From positions 1-24,676 of the IMG/VR virus record IMGVR_UViG_3300037189_009088: a DNA stretch of 24,676 bases; one strand, 5' to 3'. Positions within the stretch are counted from its first letter, which is position 1. Every line of letters starts with the position of its first letter. This document shows positions 1 to 7,309 of this stretch, piece after piece. Position numbers and translations under genes: made by a program. Under the pieces are notes generated by a model. It saw only the letters and a list, made by a program, of their open reading frames with translations, was not told the DNA's origin and ran no database searches. This DNA is from a virus.

Positions 1-1446
1 TGGATTACGGAACGCACCCCAGTTGATGCTTCCCAAGGTACACAAAGCAATTCGGCCCTCAGCATCGTCTAATCTTTTAAAACTCTTGGTGGGCAAAAGA
101 ATTTCCATACAAAGGTTACTCTGGTAAATGGTATGATGTTCAGTGTCAAATGGGCCTTGGTTTTGCACATTGTCAATGTACACAAGATAGATGCGGCCGG
201 TGTCGGTACGCTCTTTGAGTATGCCGCCTTTGAACACTTCTTCTGCACTCATGACCTTGGTACGTAAGTCTTTTCTCTTTTCGTATTCACAGTAGAGCTT
301 TTCAAAACGTTCTGTGTTGGCATAAAATGCTTGGTACAGGTCCGGAACTTGGTTGGGATCAAAGAAAGTTATGTTTTCTTTGTTTTTAAATCGTCTCCAG
401 AAGAAGGCGGACAACACAACTCCGTAGTCCATGTGCCTAACACGGGTCTCTTCAGTACCCTGATTATTTTTAAGCACAATAAGATCATCAAATTGAAGAT
501 GCCAAATAGGATAAAATACCGTTGCACTTGCATTGCGAATACCTCCTTGTGAGCATGAGCGTAAGTCGCCAAACCACTTCTTCAAGAAAGGTATCATGCC
601 GGTGTGCATGATCTCTCCACCGCGAATGGGTGAACCTAAGGGACGTAGTCTACCAATCTCTAAACCAATGCCGGCACGTTTGCTGGCATACTTGGCCATC
701 ATCTCCCCAGAGGCAAATATACTATCGAGGTCATCGTCGCTTCTAATAAGGACGCAAGAGCTGAACTGTTTAGTAGGAGTACCAAGCCCAGCAAGCACAG
801 GAGTAGCCAGTGTGAACAAACCATCACTAGCCGCGGTATAATATTCTTTGATATAACGCATTCTAGCTGTGTTTGGTTCTTCCTTATGGAATACTGTAGC
901 CGCTGCCACCATGTACCGTACCTGCGGAGTTTCATATATTTCTTTCGTTGATCTATTCTTGACAAGATATTTTTCAATTAATTGTTCTACTGCGGCATAT
1001 GAGTACTGCTCGTCTTTGGCATGATCAATTATGTCATTCATGCGGTTCCAGTCATCTTCTGTATACCACTCTAGTAACTCTGGAGTGTACAGGCCAGTGG
1101 CCACATTGGTTTTAACTATGTCGTACAGATGTGGGGGCTCATATGACCCGTATACATCTTTACGCAACATTGATAGCCGTTGCTTGCCGGCCACAAACTG
1201 ATAGTTGGTGTGCCCAACATCAGGATTTGATTCCACGTCAATCAAGTCCACTATGGCTCGTAACGTTAATCCGTCAATTTCTTTTGTGGTGATTCCATCA
1301 TAAAAATGCACCTGGGCCTTGATCTCCACCATGCTCTGACTGACATCTGCTATACCTGCACAGACCTTGGCGATCTGTGTTTGCCACTTTTCTAATGCTA
1401 GTGGCTCGCGAGTACCATCTCGCTTGACTACTGTAATTTGCTTCAT
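1..1446 (-). CDS. nrdA: Ribonucleoside-diphosphate reductase class I alpha subunit, C-terminus cut by the window edge
   Basis: Large subunit of aerobic class Ia ribonucleotide reductase, which reduces NDPs to dNDPs for phage DNA synthesis and partners with a di-iron NrdB that is not in this window. I translated 482 codons from the ATG at 1446; the frame stays open to base 1, so roughly the last third of the usual ~760 residues is missing. Visible features: an N-terminal ATP-cone (VVKRDGTRE, about residues 6-14), FSSC at 228-231 (the redox-active cysteine, E. coli Cys225), RAGIG at 257-261, GSPIRGGE at 271-278, and the active-site block SNLCME at 443-448 giving Asn444, Cys446 and Glu448, then LCTL with the second redox cysteine at 469. 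It follows the upstream stop codon by two bases. Similarity to E. coli NrdA is clear along the whole visible length. Confidence 0.96.
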   Translation of the reverse strand, partial: MKQITVVKRDGTREPLALEKWQTQIAKVCAGIADVSQSMVEIKAQVHFYDGITTKEIDGLTLRAIVDLIDVESNPDVGHTNYQFVAGKQRLSMLRKDVYGSYEPPHLYDIVKTNVATGLYTPELLEWYTEDDWNRMNDIIDHAKDEQYSYAAVEQLIEKYLVKNRSTKEIYETPQVRYMVAAATVFHKEEPNTARMRYIKEYYTAASDGLFTLATPVLAGLGTPTKQFSSCVLIRSDDDLDSIFASGEMMAKYASKRAGIGLEIGRLRPLGSPIRGGEIMHTGMIPFLKKWFGDLRSCSQGGIRNASATVFYPIWHLQFDDLIVLKNNQGTEETRVRHMDYGVVLSAFFWRRFKNKENITFFDPNQVPDLYQAFYANTERFEKLYCEYEKRKDLRTKVMSAEEVFKGGILKERTDTGRIYLVYIDNVQNQGPFDTEHHTIYQSNLCMEILLPTKSFKRLDDAEGRIALCTLGSINWGAFRNP

Positions 1447-1448
1447 TG

Positions 1449-1874
1449 TTACCCGATTTGTTGTTTTATTTGCTCTTGCGTCACGCTGTTTTGGGATTTA
1501 AAAGTCCCTAGGTTGATATTTAACACTTGTTCCTGATCCCAATTCAGTATATATTTCTTTTTGTCAACTAGGACTAAATTGTCAGAGCCGGTGTCGGCCA
1601 ACACCGCATCCTGCATATCCGCACGATCTAGCATAGTTATAGTATACATGATTCCCAGCCCGCGAGCAAGACTGCAATAGATATTATCGCTCAATAATTG
1701 CCAAGGATCCGGCCAATTTGCTCTATCATCCCAGTGCAAATGATAAGCTCTCCAAGGTGCACTAAACCACCATTGATTAATAGCGTGTAGTGCATGGGCC
1801 GGGTCACAATCAACGGCTCGATTTCTCATTTGTGTCCAGCTCTCTAGCCTTTCAGCAAAAGTTCTAGGCCACAT
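1449..1874 (-). CDS. Conserved phage protein of unknown function
   Basis: Protein of 141 residues that I cannot assign to a function. The frame is open upstream to a TTG at 1934, but the ATG at 1874 shares its A with the TGA stop of the tail-fibre gene (TGATG), which makes it the better start and suggests translational coupling. The middle is rich in Trp (INQWWFSAPWRAYHLHW, then a WPDPWQLLSDNIYC segment), followed by a hydrophobic stretch ARGLGIMYTITML. There is no signal peptide and no clear catalytic motif. It sits between the tailspike-like gene and nrdA, two bases before nrdA, so it could be a tail-associated protein or a nucleotide-metabolism accessory; nothing in the sequence decides between these. 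Confidence 0.75.
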   Translation of the reverse strand: MWPRTFAERLESWTQMRNRAVDCDPAHALHAINQWWFSAPWRAYHLHWDDRANWPDPWQLLSDNIYCSLARGLGIMYTITMLDRADMQDAVLADTGSDNLVLVDKKKYILNWDQEQVLNINLGTFKSQNSVTQEQIKQQIG

Positions 1875-3640
1875 CAAGCTAGTTTTGTTACTGAGTAATA
1901 AATGGTGCCAGAGCTGGTAGTGGTATACTTCCAACTTATCACATTGGTAGGTGAGACTTCACTCACACTGAAAGTGATGCCTGTTGCAGAATTTTGCACA
2001 CCTGTGTCACTTGATGCCAGGGCGCCGGTTGAATCAGATGTGCTACGCACAATGATATATGTGCCAGTTCTAACTGCATTATCGCTGTCGGTCTTGGTAG
2101 TGTAATCAATCTTGACCGCGGCGATATCGTCTGCGTCAAAAGTAAACAAGGTCTGCGCACTACCAGACACAGTTAAATTATCTTGTATACCAGCTGAACG
2201 TTGATAGGTTCCCAGCGCCAGTTGATTGGCAAAAGTAAGATTGGCCACATTGTTTTGATAGAATGTGATATAACTGTTATTCATGCCCAGCGCAATGCTG
2301 TTGGTATTGTTGAGTTTGATTCTGGGAAATGTATTTGAATAGGTAGTAGTGCGTTCAAATGCATCACCTACACTGATATTGTTGATAGCATTGATATCAA
2401 TGATTGACGATGCTGGATTTGTTGTGCCATTAAAGTGGTTGCCCACATCATAAAATACGTTGTAAGCAGACGCATTGAGACTGACATTGATTATGACAAT
2501 ACCTTCAACATAGATATTGTCAAATTGATTTTGTACAATACGGAATCCAGTAGGTCCCACAGCTGGTGCCACAGTATTGCCTAAGTACACACCTTGATAC
2601 AAGGTGTCAAAATAGCAGTTGCTAAATGTAACGCCTTCGATTTGCTCCTCAGTGTTGGTTCCCCAAATCATACCACTAAAAGTACAATGGTTCCATTCAA
2701 CGTTTTTACAAATATAACTTCCAGTACTGTTCCAGGCAACACATGCTGTGGCATTGGTGGAAGCAGTCAATGTTGCCGTGGTCATTGGTCCTTCAACATT
2801 CACACTGTCAAACGCACAATCAGTTGCGGCTTCAACATACGCACCACTTTGAGTTGCTTGATTTGTTTGCAATTTCATGCCTGAAATTTCAAAAAATCCT
2901 GGTGGCAGTGCCCCATTGGTTCCAATGTTGGCACCTGTTTGTTGTAAACTGTCAGCCGTTCTAATAATATAACTTGGCAAGGTTTCAGCAACCCAATAGG
3001 TTACATTCGAAATAGCAGTACCAATTGGCACAGCCGATTGACTTCTATAATATGTTGCACCATTTTGTACCAGCACGCCCGAAGAATAGGAAACAGTATT
3101 GGTCCAGGTGGCCGCATAAAAAGAGATAATTGTGCTTTCGGGACCTTCACCATACAGTTTACAGTATGGGGGTATTAACAATGTGTCGCTAACGATGTAA
3201 GTTCCAGCAGGGAAAAACAAACTGCGACGAACTTGTGGGTTAACGTTTTGACAATACATTTGATTCAAAGCATTATTGATAATGTCAGTTACATCAGTGA
3301 CTCCATCACCTGTGGCACCAAAATCTGTTATCACAGCATAACTGTCTAGTCTTGATTGCAGGCTTTGACTGACTGTTCCGCCACCAAGTCCAGTTTGTAC
3401 TGTGTAGCCGCCGGCTGTGCCTTTGTAAACATAACCAGTATTAAAGGCTAAAATGTCTGAAAATTCAGTTAGCACTTCGGTATTGCCTACAACAGGTGCG
3501 CCATCAACTAATTCACCATTGCCGATATAAAGTTGGCGAGTATCAGTTGCCCAGCCTAGTTCTGCGCCGGCCAGGGGTTGGGGCAGATCTTCTAACAGCC
3601 CTTTGCGTTGAGTAATTCTTGATATTTGTACAATTGCCAC
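1874..3640 (-). CDS. Tail fibre / tailspike with pectate-lyase-like beta-helix
   Basis: Receptor-binding or glycan-degrading tail protein of 588 residues. Residues about 10-45 (RKGLLEDLPQPLAGAELGW, then a TDTRQLYIGNG segment) are the short repeat typical of virion attachment ends of phage fibres. From residue 106, DFGATGDGVTD is the hallmark opening of pectate-lyase-3/GH28-type right-handed beta-helices in tailspikes, and the next ~300 residues have the Asn/Ser/Thr/Val-rich periodicity of a beta-helix. The C-terminus (about 490-588) is a separate Ser/Thr/Asp-rich beta domain, perhaps for trimerisation. The start is a GTG at 3640, preceded by AAGGA nine bases upstream; a TAAATA late promoter lies at 3665-3672. 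Enzymatic activity is not shown, since the catalytic residues of this fold vary. Confidence 0.85.
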   Translation of the reverse strand: MAIVQISRITQRKGLLEDLPQPLAGAELGWATDTRQLYIGNGELVDGAPVVGNTEVLTEFSDILAFNTGYVYKGTAGGYTVQTGLGGGTVSQSLQSRLDSYAVITDFGATGDGVTDVTDIINNALNQMYCQNVNPQVRRSLFFPAGTYIVSDTLLIPPYCKLYGEGPESTIISFYAATWTNTVSYSSGVLVQNGATYYRSQSAVPIGTAISNVTYWVAETLPSYIIRTADSLQQTGANIGTNGALPPGFFEISGMKLQTNQATQSGAYVEAATDCAFDSVNVEGPMTTATLTASTNATACVAWNSTGSYICKNVEWNHCTFSGMIWGTNTEEQIEGVTFSNCYFDTLYQGVYLGNTVAPAVGPTGFRIVQNQFDNIYVEGIVIINVSLNASAYNVFYDVGNHFNGTTNPASSIIDINAINNISVGDAFERTTTYSNTFPRIKLNNTNSIALGMNNSYITFYQNNVANLTFANQLALGTYQRSAGIQDNLTVSGSAQTLFTFDADDIAAVKIDYTTKTDSDNAVRTGTYIIVRSTSDSTGALASSDTGVQNSATGITFSVSEVSPTNVISWKYTTTSSGTIYYSVTKLA

Positions 3641-3659
3641 AGTGATTGTCCTTAGGATA

Positions 3660-4376
3660 TCACATATTTAGCATGTAGTACTGTTCGACCTTTTTCCACC
3701 ACAGGTCCCGATAATGATCAAATTCTGCACCTTCCAGCACAAATTCTTGGTACTGTGGCGTGCCAACTATGTTGTGTTGCTCATCTAGATCGGGCTTGAC
3801 ACACATCAAAATCACGCCCTTGCGTATTTGTGTGCCATGCACTTCGTTGTGTGCTTCTGCATAGGCACACAGTTGCACAAAGTAATCGTCAATCCATTCA
3901 CGCTTTTTGGGTTTGTTTGTTTGCTTGTAATCCAGTATTGATTCTTCATTTAGATGCATGCCTGCACCATCTGTGGTTCCGGCGTATATCTTGGGAAAGT
4001 ACAGTGGTACTTCAATGCCCCAAAATTCACTTACATTTTTAAGTCCGTGCTTGATCACAGTATCTGCCATGATATGACTGGGCCATGAGAACGGATTGGA
4101 TCCACGTTCTTTGATTTCACCATGTTTGACATAGTGCTCAAGATAGGTGTGCATCCTCGTGCCACGATTGGCGGCCTCAGTTGTGATCTGTTGTGCTTTT
4201 TCTGCACCCACTCTACGACGCCATTGGTTCAGTGCTTCAACTTTTTCTGGAGGTTTAGTCTTGTCTAGGATTGTGGTCACACTGGGCAACCGGTTACCAT
4301 CAGGGGTAGCATAGAATCTTTTACCGTCTATTGTGACCCTGGGTATGGGTTGATAATTAAATTTTGGATTGTACAA
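3660..4376 (-). CDS. PD-(D/E)XK (RecB/Cas4-type) exonuclease
   Basis: Putative nuclease of 238 residues for DNA processing or recombination. Seen in order: TEAANRGTRMH (66-76, the helical motif with His76), Glu122 in FWGIEVPL, GTTDG with Asp136, then LDYK (148-151) carrying the D-x-K of the catalytic core, and DYFVQLCAY (164-172) with the downstream Q-xxx-Y motif. This is the RecB-family order of motifs. It lacks the four cysteines that bind an Fe-S cluster in Cas4/AddB-type nucleases, so it is not an obvious client of the nearby iscU/iscA. The start is a TTG at 4376; no ATG occurs until inside the RGTRMH motif, so a TTG start is needed. A gap of ten bases separates it from the preceding gene. 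Confidence 0.82.
   Translation of the reverse strand: MYNPKFNYQPIPRVTIDGKRFYATPDGNRLPSVTTILDKTKPPEKVEALNQWRRRVGAEKAQQITTEAANRGTRMHTYLEHYVKHGEIKERGSNPFSWPSHIMADTVIKHGLKNVSEFWGIEVPLYFPKIYAGTTDGAGMHLNEESILDYKQTNKPKKREWIDDYFVQLCAYAEAHNEVHGTQIRKGVILMCVKPDLDEQHNIVGTPQYQEFVLEGAEFDHYRDLWWKKVEQYYMLNM
3665..3672 (-). promoter_or_regulatory. T4-like late promoter GCTAAATA (tailspike-like gene)
   Basis: GCTAAATA on the minus strand, inside the last codons of the exonuclease gene, 24 bases before the GTG start at 3640. The spacing equals that at the homing endonuclease gene. Confidence 0.65.
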
Positions 4377-4386
4377 TTTTTACACT

Positions 4387-5067
4387 TTAATAATATTCAG
4401 AGGATCCGGGATACAAGCGATCTCTAAGAATTCGATGGGCATATCTATCTGGATGATGTGATTTCCAACCAAATTTTTTCCATGTTTCAATTTTTGAATT
4501 AACTTGATCAACAATATCAAGCCATTCTGCCATGAGGCTAGAATTACGTGTTTTTAATTCAGTTCCAAGTTTTTCTAAATTCATGTCACCAAAAATAGAT
4601 CCGGGATAATTTTTATGCACTATGCTACCCCAGCTAGAAACAACAACTTTGAGGTTTGAAAAATCATCAACCCAGGCAGGATCTATGTCACACCAGCCGC
4701 CAATTAAATTAATTTTGATATTGCACTGTTTTGCCAAGTAATTTACTTTTGAAAATGAATCTGTTAATACCGTCATTGTGTGTGTTTTGATGCCGGTAAC
4801 ATTTAGTAAATCAGTAATTGCAATATCACGCATGGGTTCGGTCACAATCCAATAAAATTCATCTCTATTGTCGGGACAAAATCTAGATAAAAATTCTTCA
4901 AGAAGAGTCAGTCCCTGCAGATTAGACCCACCACCTTTGGAAAGATTTACTACATCAAAATTGTAATTAAGCAGTTGAGCAATGCCGGGACCAGCAAGTG
5001 CCATCCCTCGATCTCCCTCTGTACCCCATTCGCCTACTCCCCAACTATCGCCAATTATAACGATCAT
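4387..5067 (-). CDS. SGNH-hydrolase-like protein
   Basis: Protein of 226 residues that opens with MIVIIGDSWGVGEWG, which has the block I GDS signature of SGNH/GDSL hydrolases with Ser8 as candidate nucleophile. LSKGGGSNLQG (about 43-53) could supply the oxyanion Gly/Asn of blocks II-III, and HHPDRYAHRIL near the C-terminus (204-214) resembles block V, although the spacing is D-xxx-H rather than the usual D-xx-H. There is no signal peptide, so it should be cytoplasmic or carried in the virion. Possible substrates are acetyl or acyl esters on surface glycans, which is inference only. The ATG overlaps the iscA stop (ATGA), making it the distal gene of the iscU-oxygenase-iscA operon. Confidence 0.68.
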   Translation of the reverse strand: MIVIIGDSWGVGEWGTEGDRGMALAGPGIAQLLNYNFDVVNLSKGGGSNLQGLTLLEEFLSRFCPDNRDEFYWIVTEPMRDIAITDLLNVTGIKTHTMTVLTDSFSKVNYLAKQCNIKINLIGGWCDIDPAWVDDFSNLKVVVSSWGSIVHKNYPGSIFGDMNLEKLGTELKTRNSSLMAEWLDIVDQVNSKIETWKKFGWKSHHPDRYAHRILRDRLYPGSSEYY

Positions 5068-5387
5068 ACCCTAAAACTTTCCCCACAACCACAGCGGTCT
5101 CTTTCGTTTGGATTACTAAATTCAAATCCCTCATTTAATCCTTTACGCACATAATCTACTGTCATGTTTTTTAAATAGACATCATGTTTTTTATCAACTA
5201 CAATTGCAAATGCATCTTGTGCATAGTTTATGGTACTGGGATCTGCGGTGTATTCTTTAATGTATTCTAACACATAAGCCAGTCCCGAGCAACCAGTAGT
5301 TTTGACTCCAATGCGAATACCAGCGTATCCTTTGACCGACACTAATTTTTGTATTTTGTTTCGTGCTGTATCAGTTAAAGAAATCAT
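5064..5387 (-). CDS. iscA: A-type Fe-S cluster assembly protein (IscA/HesB family)
   Basis: Protein of 107 residues, the normal IscA length. A-type proteins accept or carry iron or Fe-S clusters and pass them to apo-enzymes. All three ligand cysteines are present: Cys33 in TTGCSGLAY and Cys99 and Cys101 in DRCGCGESF, at almost the same positions as E. coli IscA (35, 99, 101). It starts at an ATG overlapping the TGA of the upstream oxygenase gene (ATGA) and ends overlapping the next start (ATGA), so it is translated as part of one operon with iscU. No iscS, hscA, hscB or ferredoxin gene is in the window, so sulfur and chaperone functions would come from the host. Confidence 0.93.
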   Translation of the reverse strand: MISLTDTARNKIQKLVSVKGYAGIRIGVKTTGCSGLAYVLEYIKEYTADPSTINYAQDAFAIVVDKKHDVYLKNMTVDYVRKGLNEGFEFSNPNERDRCGCGESFRV

Positions 5388-5920
5388 TCTATTAGAAAAC
5401 CAGAAACTTGTAGTGTATATTTGTTTTGCATGCCAGCGTTGGCGCTCAAATGCAATATCTCACTGTCCCAAACAAATCCATCACCGGCTGACCAATCAAC
5501 GCTGGTGTGGATCTGATCATGGTCAACATACTGTATCATGTGTCCCAGTCGATAATCTTGCAAATACATGTTGGCACGAACTTTTAATTCTTTGCGGTTA
5601 GGATAGTGTTGATTGATTTGATAAAATGTATCTCTATGATATGGCACAACGCAACCTGGTGGTTGTAAGATACTGCTCACTGTGATCACTTCCATATCAA
5701 GTTGATGCCCCAATTCTGTATAGTCAACTTGATCAGCCGTCCACCATAATTGGTGAATTAATGTATTTTCTAAACAATAGCTCTTGGGAAATCCACCAAA
5801 CTGTTCATGTATGTCTGTCAGCTCGTGTACTTGGTGTTTGACACAACTGCCTGAATGCACAGAATAATCTGCATTGATAAATTGAGAGTAGTCCCAATTT
5901 AATTTTGTACTTTTAATCAT
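5384..5920 (-). CDS. 2-oxoglutarate/Fe(II)-dependent oxygenase-like protein
   Basis: Protein of 178 residues with the double-stranded beta-helix signature of 2OG-Fe(II) oxygenases: PYHRDTF gives the H-x-D pair (His95, Asp97), ILHLSANAG gives the distal iron ligand His157, and Lys167 ten residues further on could bind the 2-oxoglutarate carboxylate. Proteins of this fold are common in T4-like aquatic phages, where substrates are mostly unknown; protein hydroxylation or nucleobase modification are possible. It lies between iscU and iscA, overlapping the first by 8 bases and the second by 4 bases. The shared operon suggests a link to iron handling or Fe-S metabolism, which is inference. Confidence 0.78.
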   Translation of the reverse strand: MIKSTKLNWDYSQFINADYSVHSGSCVKHQVHELTDIHEQFGGFPKSYCLENTLIHQLWWTADQVDYTELGHQLDMEVITVSSILQPPGCVVPYHRDTFYQINQHYPNRKELKVRANMYLQDYRLGHMIQYVDHDQIHTSVDWSAGDGFVWDSEILHLSANAGMQNKYTLQVSGFLIE

Positions 5921-6290
5921 GCTTCTTTCGATAGTCCTCTACCGCGGCTTTGATAGCGTCCTCAGCGAGTATCGAACAATGTATCTTGACCGGAGGAAGG
6001 CTGAGTTCTTCAGCAATTTGTGAATTCTTGAGGCTTGATGCCTGGTCCAGCGTTTTGCCCTTGACCCATTCAGTGACCAAAGAACTGCTTGCAATCGCCG
6101 AACCGCATCCGTATGTTTTAAATTTTGCGTCTGTGATGATGCCATCTATTACCTTGATTTGTAGTTTCATAAGATCACCGCACGCCGGTGCCCCCACGAG
6201 TCCAGTTCCAACGTTGTCGTCGCCTTTGGCAAACGAGCCTGCATTTCGTGGATTTTCATAATGATCGATTACGGCAGCTGAATAAGACAT
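5913..6290 (-). CDS. iscU: Fe-S cluster scaffold protein IscU
   Basis: Full-length IscU scaffold of 125 residues (the family is about 128), on which 2Fe-2S clusters are built from sulfur supplied by cysteine desulfurase. All assembly residues are present: Cys37 and Asp39 in APACGDL, Cys62 in YGCGSA, and His104 and Cys105 in IHCSILAEDAI. The LPPVK motif (98-102), recognised by the HscA chaperone, is intact, so the protein should work with host partners. The start ATG at 6290 has a good AGAGGA ribosome site. The upstream homing endonuclease ORF runs 35 bases into this gene. A weaker TAAATA-like box at 6333-6338 lies inside the end of that ORF and could be the original iscU promoter. Confidence 0.96.
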   Translation of the reverse strand: MSYSAAVIDHYENPRNAGSFAKGDDNVGTGLVGAPACGDLMKLQIKVIDGIITDAKFKTYGCGSAIASSSLVTEWVKGKTLDQASSLKNSQIAEELSLPPVKIHCSILAEDAIKAAVEDYRKKHD

Positions 6291-6918
6291 ATAATTCCTC
6301 TAATTTAATGGAACACTTTGTTCCTTTACTGATATTTACATTATACGGAATAAATTCCAAATTGTAAACACTTCCAATGACTTTAGGAGGAACTTTATTT
6401 TTAAATCCCTCTGTTATACTATACTTATGGTCTAGGTGGTAGCCAATTCTACTTCTTTTTTCATGATGACTTAACTGTGTTAAATCGTTTTTACTAGTCC
6501 AGTAATAAACTTTTCTGCGGTATTTTTTAAATTCAATATATTCAGGATCATCTGGTTTCCAAAAAATACCTTTATCTATCTTAGTTTGAATCATTTTTCT
6601 AATAGATTCGGGTTTTACTTCCTTACCCGTTAGTGCTATTGAACGTTTTCTATTAGATTCCTCAGTTTGCCTTTTACCAGTTAGCCCTTTTCTATTTAAA
6701 TTAGCTAAACTATTTGGATTAGTCTGACTAATATTAAACATAGGATTGTTTTCTCCCTGCTTGGCTAGCGACGCTTTTTGTTTCCAAGTGTCAGATCGAT
6801 TATTTGCAGCCCAACGTCTTGAACATATAGGACCGCAAAATCTTCTGTTAATATTTTTCTTATGCAGGTTAGGCAATATAAATGTTATATTACAATATTC
6901 GCAAATTTTTTCTAACAT
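6256..6918 (-). CDS. Free-standing HNH homing endonuclease with NUMOD3 repeats
   Basis: Protein of 220 residues. The N-terminus has a treble-clef-like zinc site (CEYC at 6-9, then FCGPICS), the middle has NUMOD3-type DNA-binding repeats (NPMFN, GLTGKRQTEESNRKRS, ALTGKEVKPESIRKM), and the C-terminus has an HNH core, GYHLDHKYSI followed by NLEFIPYNVN. This is the standard architecture of mobile endonucleases that cut near their insertion point in endonuclease-free relatives. The region is visibly richer in A+T than its neighbours, as expected for a mobile gene. The stop lies 35 bases inside iscU. The start ATG at 6918 lies inside a hairpin that overlaps a late promoter, described separately. 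Confidence 0.88.
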   Translation of the reverse strand: MLEKICEYCNITFILPNLHKKNINRRFCGPICSRRWAANNRSDTWKQKASLAKQGENNPMFNISQTNPNSLANLNRKGLTGKRQTEESNRKRSIALTGKEVKPESIRKMIQTKIDKGIFWKPDDPEYIEFKKYRRKVYYWTSKNDLTQLSHHEKRSRIGYHLDHKYSITEGFKNKVPPKVIGSVYNLEFIPYNVNISKGTKCSIKLEELYVLFSCRNRSL

Positions 6919-6945
6919 AATAGAACTTTCGTTGTGTTCTATTAT
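6917..6945 (-). promoter_or_regulatory. Start-codon hairpin of the homing endonuclease gene
   Basis: Perfect inverted repeat with 10-bp arms (6917-6926 and 6936-6945) and a 9-base loop. In minus-strand RNA the 3' arm ends with the A and U of the start AUG at 6918, so the initiation region would be paired in any transcript entering from upstream. The late promoter box at 6943-6950 overlaps the 5' arm, so an RNA started there would lack most of that arm and be open. This mirrors the known late-only control of I-TevI and other T4 homing endonucleases; its operation here is inference. Confidence 0.7.
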
Positions 6946-6950
6946 TTAGT
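6943..6950 (-). promoter_or_regulatory. T4-like late promoter ACTAAATA (homing endonuclease)
   Basis: ACTAAATA on the minus strand, 24 bases before the ATG at 6918. It matches the TAAATA core found upstream of other genes in this window and the T4 late consensus TATAAATA. Confidence 0.6.
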
Positions 6951-6961
6951 CTATTACAAAA

Positions 6962-7261
6962 TTATTGTGTACATGTTCTTTCTCGGTATGTTCTACCGTC
7001 GGGTGTTTGGATTTCGTTCCATGCTGTGCAAGTTGATGTTTGATTGGGGTAAGGTGGTTGCATCACAATAGGTGGAGCATAGTACACAGGAGGAGCAGGC
7101 ACATAGTAAGGCTCGTAGTAGTTACGGGTTAATCCGTAACCAATAACTCCACCAATTATGGCCGGGGCAATCCAGTTGCCTCTATAGCCGCCCTGATGAC
7201 GGTGTTGTGCCATTGCACCGGTGCTGGCTAGAATTAACATTGCGATTAATAACTTTTTCAT
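6962..7261 (-). CDS. Small secreted Pro/Tyr-rich protein of unknown function
   Basis: Protein of 99 residues starting at the ATG at 7261, chosen because GGAG stands at the right distance before it and because it gives a clean signal peptide: MKKLLIAMLILASTGAMAQ, Lys-Lys then a hydrophobic core and an AMA cleavage site for signal peptidase I. There is no lipobox cysteine. The mature part has WIAPAIIGGVIGYGLTRNYY, a Gly-rich, possibly membrane-inserting segment, then a Pro/Tyr-rich stretch (YYVPAPPVYYAPP) and a C-terminal domain TSTCTAWNEIQTPDGRTYRE ending in TCTQ with two cysteines that could pair in the periplasm. Similar small proteins are common in proteobacteria, so it may have been acquired from a host; an envelope-modifying role is a guess. 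It has its own sigma70-like promoter. Confidence 0.8.
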   Translation of the reverse strand: MKKLLIAMLILASTGAMAQHRHQGGYRGNWIAPAIIGGVIGYGLTRNYYEPYYVPAPPVYYAPPIVMQPPYPNQTSTCTAWNEIQTPDGRTYRERTCTQ

Positions 7262-7280
7262 AGCAACTCCTTGTTGTAGT

Positions 7281-7309
7281 AGTATACTATATTTAACGTT
7301 TCGTGTCAA
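7281..7309 (-). promoter_or_regulatory. Near-consensus sigma70-type promoter for the secreted-protein gene
   Basis: Minus-strand TTGACA (7309-7304), a 17-base spacer, then TATACT (7286-7281). This is 11 of 12 matches to the bacterial sigma70 consensus at ideal spacing and would give a 12-14 base leader before the SD-bearing ATG at 7261. A TAAATA late box (7290-7297) lies in the spacer, so the gene may be transcribed both early by host polymerase and late. Confidence 0.7.
7290..7297 (-). promoter_or_regulatory. T4-like late promoter GTTAAATA (secreted-protein gene)
   Basis: GTTAAATA on the minus strand, 28 bases before the ATG at 7261, sharing the TAAATA core of the other late boxes. It lies inside the spacer of the sigma70-like promoter. 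Confidence 0.45.

Noticed and set aside
3660-4376. The exonuclease as an Fe-S nuclease (Cas4/AddB type) served by the neighbouring IscU/IscA
   Set aside because: It has only two cysteines in the visible sequence, far short of the four-cysteine cluster site.
6310-6324. Inverted repeat GGAACA-CTT-TGTTCC as a regulatory hairpin for iscU
   Set aside because: It is short, lies inside the endonuclease coding region and has no U-tract or overlap with the iscU ribosome site.
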